Assembly: GCA_910588635.1 (NCBI GenBank)
Contig: CAJUPW010000042.1
Span: forward strand, 1 to 10,694
Origin: an uncultured Oscillospiraceae bacterium
GTDB lineage: Bacteria; Bacillota; Clostridia; Oscillospirales; Oscillospiraceae
Reading direction: 5' to 3'
Length of the DNA: 10,694 nt
A program made the translations under genes and the position numbers. Under the pieces are notes generated by a model, which worked only from the letters and a program-made list of their open reading frames with translations, searched no databases and was not told where the DNA came from. Positions 1 to 6,110 of this stretch are shown here, one piece after another. The first letter of the stretch is position 1. Every line of letters begins with the position of its first letter.

Positions 1-2
1 CC

Positions 3-524
3 TGCAACAAGGTGGCGGTCATCGACCACCACCGCCGGGCGGCCACCTACATTGAGGGGGCCGCGCTGAACTTCCACGAGCCCTACGCCTCCTCCGCCTG
101 CGAGCTGGTGGCGGAGCTCATCGCCTACCTGATGGAGCCCACCGACCTGCTGCCGGGGGAGGCCCAGGCCATGATGGCGGGGCTGATGCTGGACACGAAA
201 AACTTCACCATGCGCACCGGGGGCCGCACCTTCGAGGCGGCGGCCATGCTCCGCCGGGCGGGGGGGGACACCGGAGAGGTGCGCAAGCTGTTTCAGACCA
301 ACCTGTCCGACGCGGTGGCGAAATACGGCATTATCCAGGCCGCAAAGCCCTACCGCCAGGACATCGCCATCGCCGCGGTGGACAACACGGTGGGCCGGGT
401 GACGGCGGCCCAGGCGGCGGACGAGCTGCTGAACATCATCGGCATCGACGCCTCCTTCGTCATCTCCCCCGACGGGGAGCGGGTGAACATCTCCGGCCGC
501 TCCATGGGGGACACCAACGTGTAG
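3..524 (+). CDS. gdpP: GdpP-type c-di-AMP phosphodiesterase, 3' part, truncated by an internal amber codon
   Basis: This is the C-terminal part of the membrane-bound DHH/DHHA1 phosphodiesterase that hydrolyses cyclic di-AMP to pApA; the 5' end lies outside the window. The first complete codon is at 3. The DHH motif appears at once (VIDHHRR), followed by the family signatures EPYASSACELV and GLMLDTKNFTMRTG and by the start of the DHHA1 domain (GRSMGDTNV). The frame then meets TAG at 522-524. In GdpP proteins this position reads NVQ(V/I)I, and TAG is one C-to-T change from CAG (Gln). In-frame coding sequence continues to TAA at 651. The product therefore lacks the DHHA1 glycine-rich substrate loop and the last helix. 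It lies 195 bases upstream of rplI, the usual Firmicutes neighbour. The family call is very secure. Whether the truncated protein works is unknown, and a sequencing error is possible. Confidence 0.93.
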   Translation, partial: CNKVAVIDHHRRAATYIEGAALNFHEPYASSACELVAELIAYLMEPTDLLPGEAQAMMAGLMLDTKNFTMRTGGRTFEAAAMLRRAGGDTGEVRKLFQTNLSDAVAKYGIIQAAKPYRQDIAIAAVDNTVGRVTAAQAADELLNIIGIDASFVISPDGERVNISGRSMGDTNV

Positions 525-653
525 ATTATTTTGGAGAAGCTGGGGGGCGGGGGCAACGCCGCCGCCGCCGGCGGGCAGGTCTCCGGGAAGACTGTGGATG
601 AGGTGGCCAAGGACCTGGCAAGAGCCATCGACCAGTATCTGGAAGAGGCGTAA
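525..653 (+). pseudogene. gdpP: Severed 42-residue C-terminal tail of GdpP
   Basis: This stretch reads in the same frame as the gdpP fragment, starting directly after the TAG at 522-524 and ending at TAA 651-653. It encodes IILEKLGGGGNAAAAGGQ, a variable linker and a closing helix ending in DQYLEEA. The LGGGG motif is the DHHA1 glycine-rich loop, so this is the true C-terminus of the protein. Codon use is as GC-rich as upstream, and no frameshift or second stop is present, which points to a recent single-base event or a read error. The residue after GGGG is Asn, where most homologues I recall have His; this may be lineage variation. I see no convincing ribosome-binding site and start that would let the tail be made separately. 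Confidence 0.85.
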
Positions 654-658
654 GAAGC

Positions 659-680
659 GGGCCGCCGCGGACGGCGGCCC
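659..680 (+). other. Perfect GC hairpin after gdpP, no U-tract
   Basis: A 9-bp perfect stem (GGGCCGCCG / CGGCGGCCC) with a CGGA tetraloop starts 6 bases after the gdpP stop. The bases that follow are TGACATAAAA, so there is no T-run and it is not a standard intrinsic terminator. It may stabilise or separate the gdpP and rplI parts of a shared message, or act as a weak terminator. Confidence 0.6.
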
Positions 681-719
681 TGACATAAAAAGAATCGCAG
701 CAGAAAGGATTTGATTGAT

Positions 720-1166
720 ATGAAAGTTATTTTACAGCAGGATGTGCGAGGCCAGGGCAAGAAGGGCCAGCTGGTGGAGGTCTCCGACGGCTACGCCCGG
801 AACTTCCTTCTGCCCAGGAAGCTGGCTGTGATTGCCACAGCCGAGAACCTGAACACCATGAAGCAGCAGGAGAAGGCCCGCAAGGCCCAGGAGGCCGCCG
901 AGAAGGCGGAGGCCGAGGCCCTGTCCAGGCAGCTGGAGGGCGTTATGGTCAAGATTGCCGCCAAGTCCGGCGAGGGGGGCCGCCTCTTCGGCGCCGTCAC
1001 CGGGAAAGAGGTATCCGAGGCCCTGGCCGCTCAGCACGCCATCAGCATTCCCAAGACCAAACTGGTGCTGGACGAGCCCATCAAGTCCTGCGGCAGCTAC
1101 CAGATCAAGGCCAAACTGGGCTATGAGATCAGCGGGACGGTCAACGTGCTGGTGGTGGAGGGCTGA
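720..1166 (+). CDS. rplI: 50S ribosomal protein L9
   Basis: This is bacterial ribosomal protein L9, which binds 23S rRNA near the base of the L1 stalk. The product is 148 residues, close to the usual length. The N-terminal RNA-binding domain opens MKVILQQDVRGQGKKG and contains the family signature V.DGYARNFL.P around residues 22-33. A long charged connecting helix rich in Ala, Glu and Lys spans roughly residues 45-75. The C-terminal domain carries GRLFGAVT and the closing strand GTVNVLVVEG. I chose the ATG at 720 because it gives the canonical MKVIL start and has AAAGGA at 704-709 upstream; the in-frame TTG at 711 is too close to that site. dnaB starts 2 bases after the stop, so the two are probably translationally coupled. 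Confidence 0.97.
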   Translation: MKVILQQDVRGQGKKGQLVEVSDGYARNFLLPRKLAVIATAENLNTMKQQEKARKAQEAAEKAEAEALSRQLEGVMVKIAAKSGEGGRLFGAVTGKEVSEALAAQHAISIPKTKLVLDEPIKSCGSYQIKAKLGYEISGTVNVLVVEG

Positions 1167-1168
1167 CG

Positions 1169-2527
1169 ATGCCCACGGAAACCGACGAACTGCTGCTCCG
1201 GCAGCTGCCCCACAGCGTGGAGGCGGAGCAGGCGGTTTTAGGCTCCATGCTCATTGACCCCCGGTGTGTCTCCGAGGTCATCGACAAGCTGCGCCCCGAC
1301 GACTTCTATATCCGCCAGAATAAAGAAATCTACGAGACCATCTACTCCATGTTCAACTATTCCCTCACCATCGACCCGGTGACGGTGCTGGAGAACATGA
1401 AGCAGAACGGCTATTATGACGAAAACCAGTCCCGGGGCTACATTCTGCAGCTCATGGACACCACCCCCACCGCCGCCAATGTGGGGGAGTACATCGACAT
1501 CATCAAGGACAAGACCCTCCTGCGCCGGGTGGCCGAGACGGCGGGGGACCTGACCGCCATGATTCAGGAGGGCACCGCCACCGGACAGGACATTCTGGAG
1601 GCGGCGGAGCAGCGCGTCTACGCCATCCGCCAGGGCCGGGCCGCCCGGGGACTGATCCCCATTTCCGAGGTCATCATCGACGTCTATGACCGGCTGGAGG
1701 AGCTGGCCGCCAGCGACAGCGCCATTCCGGGACTGTCCACCGGCCTGCGGGACCTGGACCGGGCCATCTCCGGCCTGAACAACTCCGATCTGATCCTGCT
1801 CGCCGCCCGGCCGGGCATGGGCAAGACTTCCATGGCCCTGAATATCCTGCTGGACGCGGGCAAGAAATCGGGGAAAAAGGTGGCTTTCTTTTCCCTGGAA
1901 ATGAGCCGGGAGCAGTTGGCTCTGCGCCTGATTTCCAGCGAGTGCTTCGTGGACAACAAGAAGCTGGTCACCGGCAAGCTGTCCGACGAGGACTGGGAGA
2001 GCGTGGCCGCCGCCGCAGACTCCCTCAACCGTTCTGCCATCCTGATCGACGATGACTCCAGCATCACCGTGGCCGATATTCTGGCCAAGTGCCGCCGGGT
2101 AGAGGACCTGGGACTCATTGTCATCGACTACCTCCAGCTGATGCAGTCCGCCGGGGGGAAGAACAACGCCCGTGGGGAGAACCGGCAGCAGATCGTCTCC
2201 GACATCTCCCGGAGCCTGAAGATCATGGCCAAGGACCTGAACGTTCCTGTGCTGTGCCTGAGCCAGCTGTCCCGGGCCAACGAATCCCGCCAGGACAAGC
2301 GGCCCATGCTCTCCGACCTGCGGGAGTCGGGGGCCATCGAGCAGGATGCCGACATCGTGCTTTTCCTCTATCGGGAGGGCTACTACAACGCGGACACCGA
2401 GAATCCCAATCTGGCCGAGTGCATCATCGCCAAGAACCGCCACGGCGAGACGGGGAAGGTGGAGCTGCAGTGGACCCCTGAGTTCACCACCTTTACCGAC
2501 ATGGAGTGGCGGCGGGAGGAGTATTAA
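1169..2527 (+). CDS. dnaB: Replicative DNA helicase DnaB (DnaC in Bacillus naming)
   Basis: This encodes the hexameric 5'-3' helicase that unwinds the replication fork. At 452 residues it is full length. The N-terminal domain starts PHSVEAEQAVLGSML, typical of the family, and runs to about residue 120; a linker follows. The RecA-like ATPase domain has Walker A RPGMGKT at residues 214-220 and Walker B LIVID at 316-320, followed by YLQLM. The SQLSR and RPMLSDLRESGAIEQDAD segments carry the sensor and DNA-loop regions. The C-terminus IIAKNRHGETGKVEL is also typical. GGAGGG at 1157-1162, inside the end of rplI, serves as the ribosome-binding site 6 bases before the ATG. There is no intein or other insertion. 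It lies in the conserved rplI-dnaB pair. Confidence 0.98.
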   Translation: MPTETDELLLRQLPHSVEAEQAVLGSMLIDPRCVSEVIDKLRPDDFYIRQNKEIYETIYSMFNYSLTIDPVTVLENMKQNGYYDENQSRGYILQLMDTTPTAANVGEYIDIIKDKTLLRRVAETAGDLTAMIQEGTATGQDILEAAEQRVYAIRQGRAARGLIPISEVIIDVYDRLEELAASDSAIPGLSTGLRDLDRAISGLNNSDLILLAARPGMGKTSMALNILLDAGKKSGKKVAFFSLEMSREQLALRLISSECFVDNKKLVTGKLSDEDWESVAAAADSLNRSAILIDDDSSITVADILAKCRRVEDLGLIVIDYLQLMQSAGGKNNARGENRQQIVSDISRSLKIMAKDLNVPVLCLSQLSRANESRQDKRPMLSDLRESGAIEQDADIVLFLYREGYYNADTENPNLAECIIAKNRHGETGKVELQWTPEFTTFTDMEWRREEY

Positions 2528-2531
2528 AAAC

Positions 2532-2551
2532 GGACGCGCCGCGGCGCGTCC
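2532..2551 (+). other. 20-base perfect palindrome after dnaB
   Basis: A perfect GC-rich palindrome (GGACGCGCC, central GC, GGCGCGTCC) lies 4 bases after the dnaB stop; it would fold with a CGCG loop. On the + strand CCCCATACAG follows, so there is no U-run. On the - strand it is followed by GTTTTTA, which would look like a terminator, but no - strand gene is present. It resembles the post-gdpP hairpin in size and placement. A role in mRNA processing or partial termination is possible. Confidence 0.55.
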
Positions 2552-2576
2552 CCCATACAGGAAATGAGGTCCTGTC

Positions 2577-3968
2577 ATGTTAAAGACCGTTGAAACCTTT
2601 ATCCGGGAGCAGGACCTGATCCCGCCCGGGTCCACGGTGCTGTGCGCCGTGTCCGGGGGGGCGGACTCCGTTGCCATGCTCCACATCCTCTACCGGCTCC
2701 GGGACAAGCTGGATTTTGCGCTGGCCGCCGCCCACTACAACCACAATCTGCGGGGGGCGGAGTCCGACCGGGACCGGCGGTTTGTGGAGCAGTTTGTCCG
2801 GCTGTGCTGCGGGGAGCACCGGCGCGTTGACGGGACTATCCTCCCCGCCGTCCCCCTGTATTCAGGCTCGGGGGACGTGGCCGGACAGGCCCGACTCCGG
2901 GGGACCGGCGTTGAGGAGACCGCCCGGGACATGCGCTACGCCTTTCTCCGTCAGGCGGCGCGGGAGGCGGGGGCCGACCTCATTGCCACCGCCCACACCG
3001 CCAGCGACAATGTGGAGACCATCCTGTTCCACCTGGCACGGGGCTCCGGCCTTCGGGGGCTGGGGGGGATCCTCCCCAGACGGGAGGAGATCATCCGCCC
3101 TATGCTCACCGTCACCCGGCGAGAGGTGGAGGACTACCTCTTTCACCATTGCCTGCCCCACATGGAGGACAGCTCCAACTCCAACGACGACTACGCCCGC
3201 AACCGCATCCGCCACCATGTGCTGCCTGTGCTGGAGGAGATATCCCCCGGCTTTTTGGCCCGGGCGGCGGACACCGCCGCCCTGCTCCGGGCGGACGAGG
3301 CCTGTCTCACCGGACTGGCCCGGGAGCTGGCCGGCCGGGCCGTTCCCCGGGAGGGAGGGCTGGCCATCGAGGCGGCCGTTATCGCCTCCGCCCCCGACCC
3401 CGTCGCCAGCCGCTGCCTCCGGCTGCTGCTGGGCCGGCTGTGGGGGGGCGACCAGAACTGCTCCGCCGTCCATCTTAACGCTCTGCTGAAGCTGTGCCGG
3501 GGGGATGACCCCTCCGGGGAGGTCTGCCTCCCCCACGGCACCAACGCCCGGCGGGCCTATGGGATGCTCCTCTTTGTTCCCCGGCTGGGGCCCATCCCTC
3601 TGGAGGAGGGGCCTATGCCCCTGCCAGGCGCGCTGGACTGCGGTCCCTGGCGCATTTCCTGCGTTCAGGAGAACTACTGCGGCCAGCCCCAGGGCCCCTG
3701 GGACTTCTGGCTGGACCGGGAGAATGCTCCCGCCCTGTCCCTACGGGTCCGGAGCACCGGCGACCGGCTTACACCTCCCGGCCGGTTGGGCAAAACGGTA
3801 AAAAAATGGATGATTGAGGAAAAAATTCCCCGGTTCCGCCGGGAAACTCTGCCTGTGTTTGACTGTGGGGGCCAGGCCGCCGCCGTGGCCGGTCTGGGGC
3901 CCGACCGGACTTTCGCCGCCCGGGAGGGACGGCCAGCGTGGCATATTGTAATAATTCCTTGCGAATGA
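2577..3968 (+). CDS. tilS: tRNA(Ile)-lysidine synthetase
   Basis: TilS joins lysine to C34 of the CAU-anticodon tRNA-Ile in an ATP-dependent reaction, so that the tRNA reads AUA; it is essential in most bacteria. The 463-residue product has the N-type PP-loop SGGADS at residues 26-31, the HNLRGAESDRD segment and the TAHTASDNVETILFHLARGSGLRG block that forms the active site. RNRIRHHVLPVL starts at residue 208. The C-terminal TilS_C domain runs from about residue 388, with STGDRL, TVKKWMIEEKIPR and the closing AAAVAGLG segment. The start has GAGG at 2566-2569, 7 bases upstream. It follows dnaB and would normally be followed directly by hpt. Here a restriction-modification cassette intervenes 25 bases after the stop. 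TGA at 3966-3968 lies inside one copy of the 8-bp repeat that bounds the cassette. Confidence 0.97.
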   Translation: MLKTVETFIREQDLIPPGSTVLCAVSGGADSVAMLHILYRLRDKLDFALAAAHYNHNLRGAESDRDRRFVEQFVRLCCGEHRRVDGTILPAVPLYSGSGDVAGQARLRGTGVEETARDMRYAFLRQAAREAGADLIATAHTASDNVETILFHLARGSGLRGLGGILPRREEIIRPMLTVTRREVEDYLFHHCLPHMEDSSNSNDDYARNRIRHHVLPVLEEISPGFLARAADTAALLRADEACLTGLARELAGRAVPREGGLAIEAAVIASAPDPVASRCLRLLLGRLWGGDQNCSAVHLNALLKLCRGDDPSGEVCLPHGTNARRAYGMLLFVPRLGPIPLEEGPMPLPGALDCGPWRISCVQENYCGQPQGPWDFWLDRENAPALSLRVRSTGDRLTPPGRLGKTVKKWMIEEKIPRFRRETLPVFDCGGQAAAVAGLGPDRTFAAREGRPAWHIVIIPCE

Positions 3969-3970
3969 AT
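3963..3970. repeat. Left copy of an 8-bp direct repeat bounding the R-M cassette
   Basis: GAATGAAT spans the tilS stop codon and recurs exactly at 5541-5548, at the far edge of the inserted methyltransferase-endonuclease pair. The placement of the two copies fits a target duplication or the junction homology used in the insertion; an 8-bp match by chance is possible. Confidence 0.45.
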
Positions 3971-3993
3971 CCCATGTTTGGAGGCCTGACATT

Positions 3994-4908
3994 GTGAAGC
4001 TGTTGAATTATAGATATGAATGTACGGACGCACTTGAATTTATGAAAAAAATGCCGGAGCATTCTGTCAAGCTGATTATTACATCACCTCCATACAACGT
4101 GGGAAAAGAGTACGAAACAAGGGCAAAAATAGAAGAATACCTGGAAAATATGAAGCCGATCATTTCAGAGATGTATCGGATTCTTTCGGATGACGGGAGT
4201 GTCTGCTGGCAGGTTGGAAACTATGTAGATCACGGAGAAATATTCCCACTGGACATTTATTACTACTTCATGTTTAAGGAACTTGGACTTAAATTAAGAA
4301 ATCGCATTATCTGGCACTTTGGCCATGGCCTGCACTGTAAAAACAGGTTCAGCGGACGATATGAAACCATTCTGTGGTTTACCAAGTCGGACCAATATAC
4401 ATTTAATCTTGATGATGTCCGCATTCCGTCCAAATACCCGGGAAAAAGAAGCTATAAAGGGGATAAGAAGGGACAGCCTTCCGGGAACAGGCTGGGGAAA
4501 AATCCCGAGGATGTCTGGGAGCTGACGCTTGACCGGCTCTACGATGATTGGGACAGCTTGGTTTGGGATATTCCTAACGTGAAATCCAATCACCCTGAAA
4601 AAGAAGAGCACCCCTGTCAGTTCCCAATTGAACTTGTTGAACGGTGTGTTTTGGCCCTTACGGATGAGGGCGATCTTGTATATGATCCGTTTGCGGGTGT
4701 TGGAAGCGCCTTGCTTGGCGCCTTGAAAAATAACCGCCGGGCATACGGCACAGAGCTGGAAAGCCAATATGTTAAAATTGGACTTTCCCGGATCGACCGC
4801 TTGAAAAACAACATGCTGAAGGTCAGGCCAATTTATCAGAAAATCCATACGCCGAAGGGGAATGAGAAGGTCTCTCAGATTCCGGATGAATGGAAGGTGG
4901 CACAGTGA
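3994..4908 (+). CDS. Type II DNA methyltransferase, beta class (TSPPYN), partner of a BstYI-like endonuclease
   Basis: This is an S-adenosylmethionine-dependent DNA methyltransferase of 304 residues. Catalytic motif IV, TSPPYN, is at residues 30-35, and the AdoMet-binding motif I, DPFAGVG, is at residues 231-237. This circular order (IV before I) is the beta class. TSPPY rather than DPPY favours N4-cytosine modification, though N6-adenine cannot be excluded. HPCQFPIELVERCV just before motif I is typical of SPPY enzymes. The start is GTG at 3994, with GGAGG at 3980-3984, 9 bases upstream. Its stop overlaps the endonuclease start by 4 bases, so the pair is translationally coupled. Its base composition is far lower in GC (38% in one line I counted) than tilS and hpt, which points to horizontal transfer. 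Its likely role is protecting host RGATCY sites from the neighbour; the target is inferred from that neighbour. Confidence 0.93.
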   Translation: MKLLNYRYECTDALEFMKKMPEHSVKLIITSPPYNVGKEYETRAKIEEYLENMKPIISEMYRILSDDGSVCWQVGNYVDHGEIFPLDIYYYFMFKELGLKLRNRIIWHFGHGLHCKNRFSGRYETILWFTKSDQYTFNLDDVRIPSKYPGKRSYKGDKKGQPSGNRLGKNPEDVWELTLDRLYDDWDSLVWDIPNVKSNHPEKEEHPCQFPIELVERCVLALTDEGDLVYDPFAGVGSALLGALKNNRRAYGTELESQYVKIGLSRIDRLKNNMLKVRPIYQKIHTPKGNEKVSQIPDEWKVAQ

Positions 4909-5531
4909 GAATTGCAAATTTATACAGCCACTTAAACGGCTACGAGTATATGCTTGTGCACCGGCCGAATTTGATGGATGAAATAGAAATGGCAATCGCG
5001 GAGATAGACGGCAATCGCTTTACTAAAATCAGCAAAGCGAAACCGACTTTTGGCAAAATACTTTATGACCAGAAGGCCTTGAATAGGGAGTTTGAGTGCA
5101 TCCTGTTTCCGCAAGGCTGGCAATCGGTTACTACTCCGTATTATGTTACAGATGATATTTCCACAGCCAGAGAAATTGCGAATATCCGCGATAAAGAGGA
5201 ACAGCGGGCGATTATCCTTCAGCGGGGATATACTCCATACCGGACCAATAATCAGGTTGACTTCGTAAAGGACAGGGTAGCTGTTGAGGTTCAATTCGGC
5301 AAGTATTTCAGCGTTGCGTATGATTTACATGTAAAGCACACGTTCTTTTTCCTGCGAAACGACATCGACGTTGGAATCGAAATTATTCCAACGCGGGATA
5401 TGTGTGTAAAAATGGATACCGGCGTTGCTTGGTTTGAAAATGAAGTGGCAAATGTAATTCGTGAAGGCAGATCCAATCCAACTGTGCCGATTGTAATGAT
5501 TGGAATAGAGCCGGAAACTATTGCAATATAA
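4905..5531 (+). CDS. Type II restriction endonuclease, BstYI/BglII family (predicted RGATCY)
   Basis: I recognise this 208-residue protein as a homologue of BstYI (R^GATCY), which belongs with BglII to a small PD-(D/E)XK subgroup. Shared blocks, from memory of BstYI, are the N-terminal YSHLNG, the TNYYVT-like TPYYVT region, NQ-DFVKDRVA-EVQFGKY, the VAYDL-VKH helix and the final VPIVMIGI strand. The predicted catalytic residues are D119, E128 and Q130; the ExQ form replaces the usual (D/E)xK and is the one known in BglII. I chose GTG at 4905 (overlap GTGA with the methyltransferase stop) over ATG at 4890. It gives the BstYI-like start MRIANLYSHLNG, has GGAAGG at 4892-4897 and matches the family length of about 203 residues. 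No truncation is seen, so it is probably active. Exact specificity (RGATCY versus AGATCT or a variant) needs testing. Confidence 0.9.
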   Translation: MRIANLYSHLNGYEYMLVHRPNLMDEIEMAIAEIDGNRFTKISKAKPTFGKILYDQKALNREFECILFPQGWQSVTTPYYVTDDISTAREIANIRDKEEQRAIILQRGYTPYRTNNQVDFVKDRVAVEVQFGKYFSVAYDLHVKHTFFFLRNDIDVGIEIIPTRDMCVKMDTGVAWFENEVANVIREGRSNPTVPIVMIGIEPETIAI

Positions 5532-5540
5532 AAAAGAGAG

Positions 5541-5548
5541 GAATGAAT
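5541..5548. repeat. Right copy of the 8-bp direct repeat bounding the R-M cassette
   Basis: GAATGAAT matches 3963-3970 exactly. Joining the left flank to the sequence after this copy would put the tilS stop 14 bases before the hpt ATG at 5555, a natural operon spacing. This supports the idea that it marks the ancestral junction. Confidence 0.45.
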
Positions 5549-5554
5549 ACGCAT

Positions 5555-6097
5555 ATGCTGGAACAGGATATTCAGGAGATATTATTTACAGAGGAACAGC
5601 TGAAAAGCCGGGTGAACGAAATTGCCCGGCAAATTGAGGCGGACTACGCCGGCAGGGAGATCATGCTCATCAGCGTGCTCCGGGGCTCCTTCATCTTTAT
5701 GGCCGACCTGTGCCGGGCCATCCGCCTGCCCTGTACCCTGGATTTCATGTCGGTGTCCTCCTACGGCGCCGGCACCACCTCCAGCGGCCAGGTGCAGATT
5801 ACCAAGGACCTGTCCGAGGATATCACCGGCCGGCACGTCATTGTGGTGGAGGATATCCTGGACAGCGGCAATACCCTGAGCTATCTGCTGAATATTCTGG
5901 AGCACCGCCACCCCGCCTCGGTTCGGCTGTGTACTTTGCTGGACAAGCCGGAACGGCGGACCAAGCCGGTGGACCTGCACTACCGCGGCTTTACCATACC
6001 CGACGCCTTCGTGGTGGGCTACGGCCTGGATTACGCGGAAAAGTACCGCAATCTGCCCTATATCGGCATTTTGAAGCCTGAGGTTTACGGAGGGTAA
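5555..6097 (+). CDS. hpt: Hypoxanthine phosphoribosyltransferase
   Basis: This cytosolic purine-salvage enzyme converts hypoxanthine (and often guanine) plus PRPP to IMP (GMP). At 180 residues it has the usual length. Visible signatures are SVLRGSFIFMADL (about 40-52), the flexible-loop SSYG (about 68-71), the PRPP-binding VVEDILDSGNTL (97-108), LLDKPERR, and the C-terminal FVVGYGLDYAEKYRNLPYIG. Two in-frame ATGs exist. I prefer 5555 over 5543 because GAGGA at 5538-5542 abuts the first with no spacing, while the second gives a 12-base spacer and the usual protein length. Composition returns to GC-rich within the first few codons. hpt sits between tilS and ftsH in many Firmicutes. Its ribosome-binding site here appears to come from the inserted cassette. 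Confidence 0.95.
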   Translation: MLEQDIQEILFTEEQLKSRVNEIARQIEADYAGREIMLISVLRGSFIFMADLCRAIRLPCTLDFMSVSSYGAGTTSSGQVQITKDLSEDITGRHVIVVEDILDSGNTLSYLLNILEHRHPASVRLCTLLDKPERRTKPVDLHYRGFTIPDAFVVGYGLDYAEKYRNLPYIGILKPEVYGG

Positions 6098-6110
6098 CAG
6101 GAAAGGAATC

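Noticed and set aside
522..524. Programmed readthrough or recoding of TAG in gdpP
   Set aside because: I see no recoding stem-loop signature at the site, and the simple C-to-T origin from a family Gln codon explains it; kept only as a minor alternative.
1238..2686. 482-residue open frame on the - strand across dnaB and the start of tilS
   Set aside because: It is antisense to an unmistakable dnaB; its composition is low-complexity Gly/Leu/Val as expected from the complement of GC-rich codons, with no family signature.
4890..4904. Upstream ATG as the endonuclease start
   Set aside because: The GTG at 4905 fits the BstYI-like N-terminus, the spacing from GGAAGG and the 4-base overlap typical of coupled genes.
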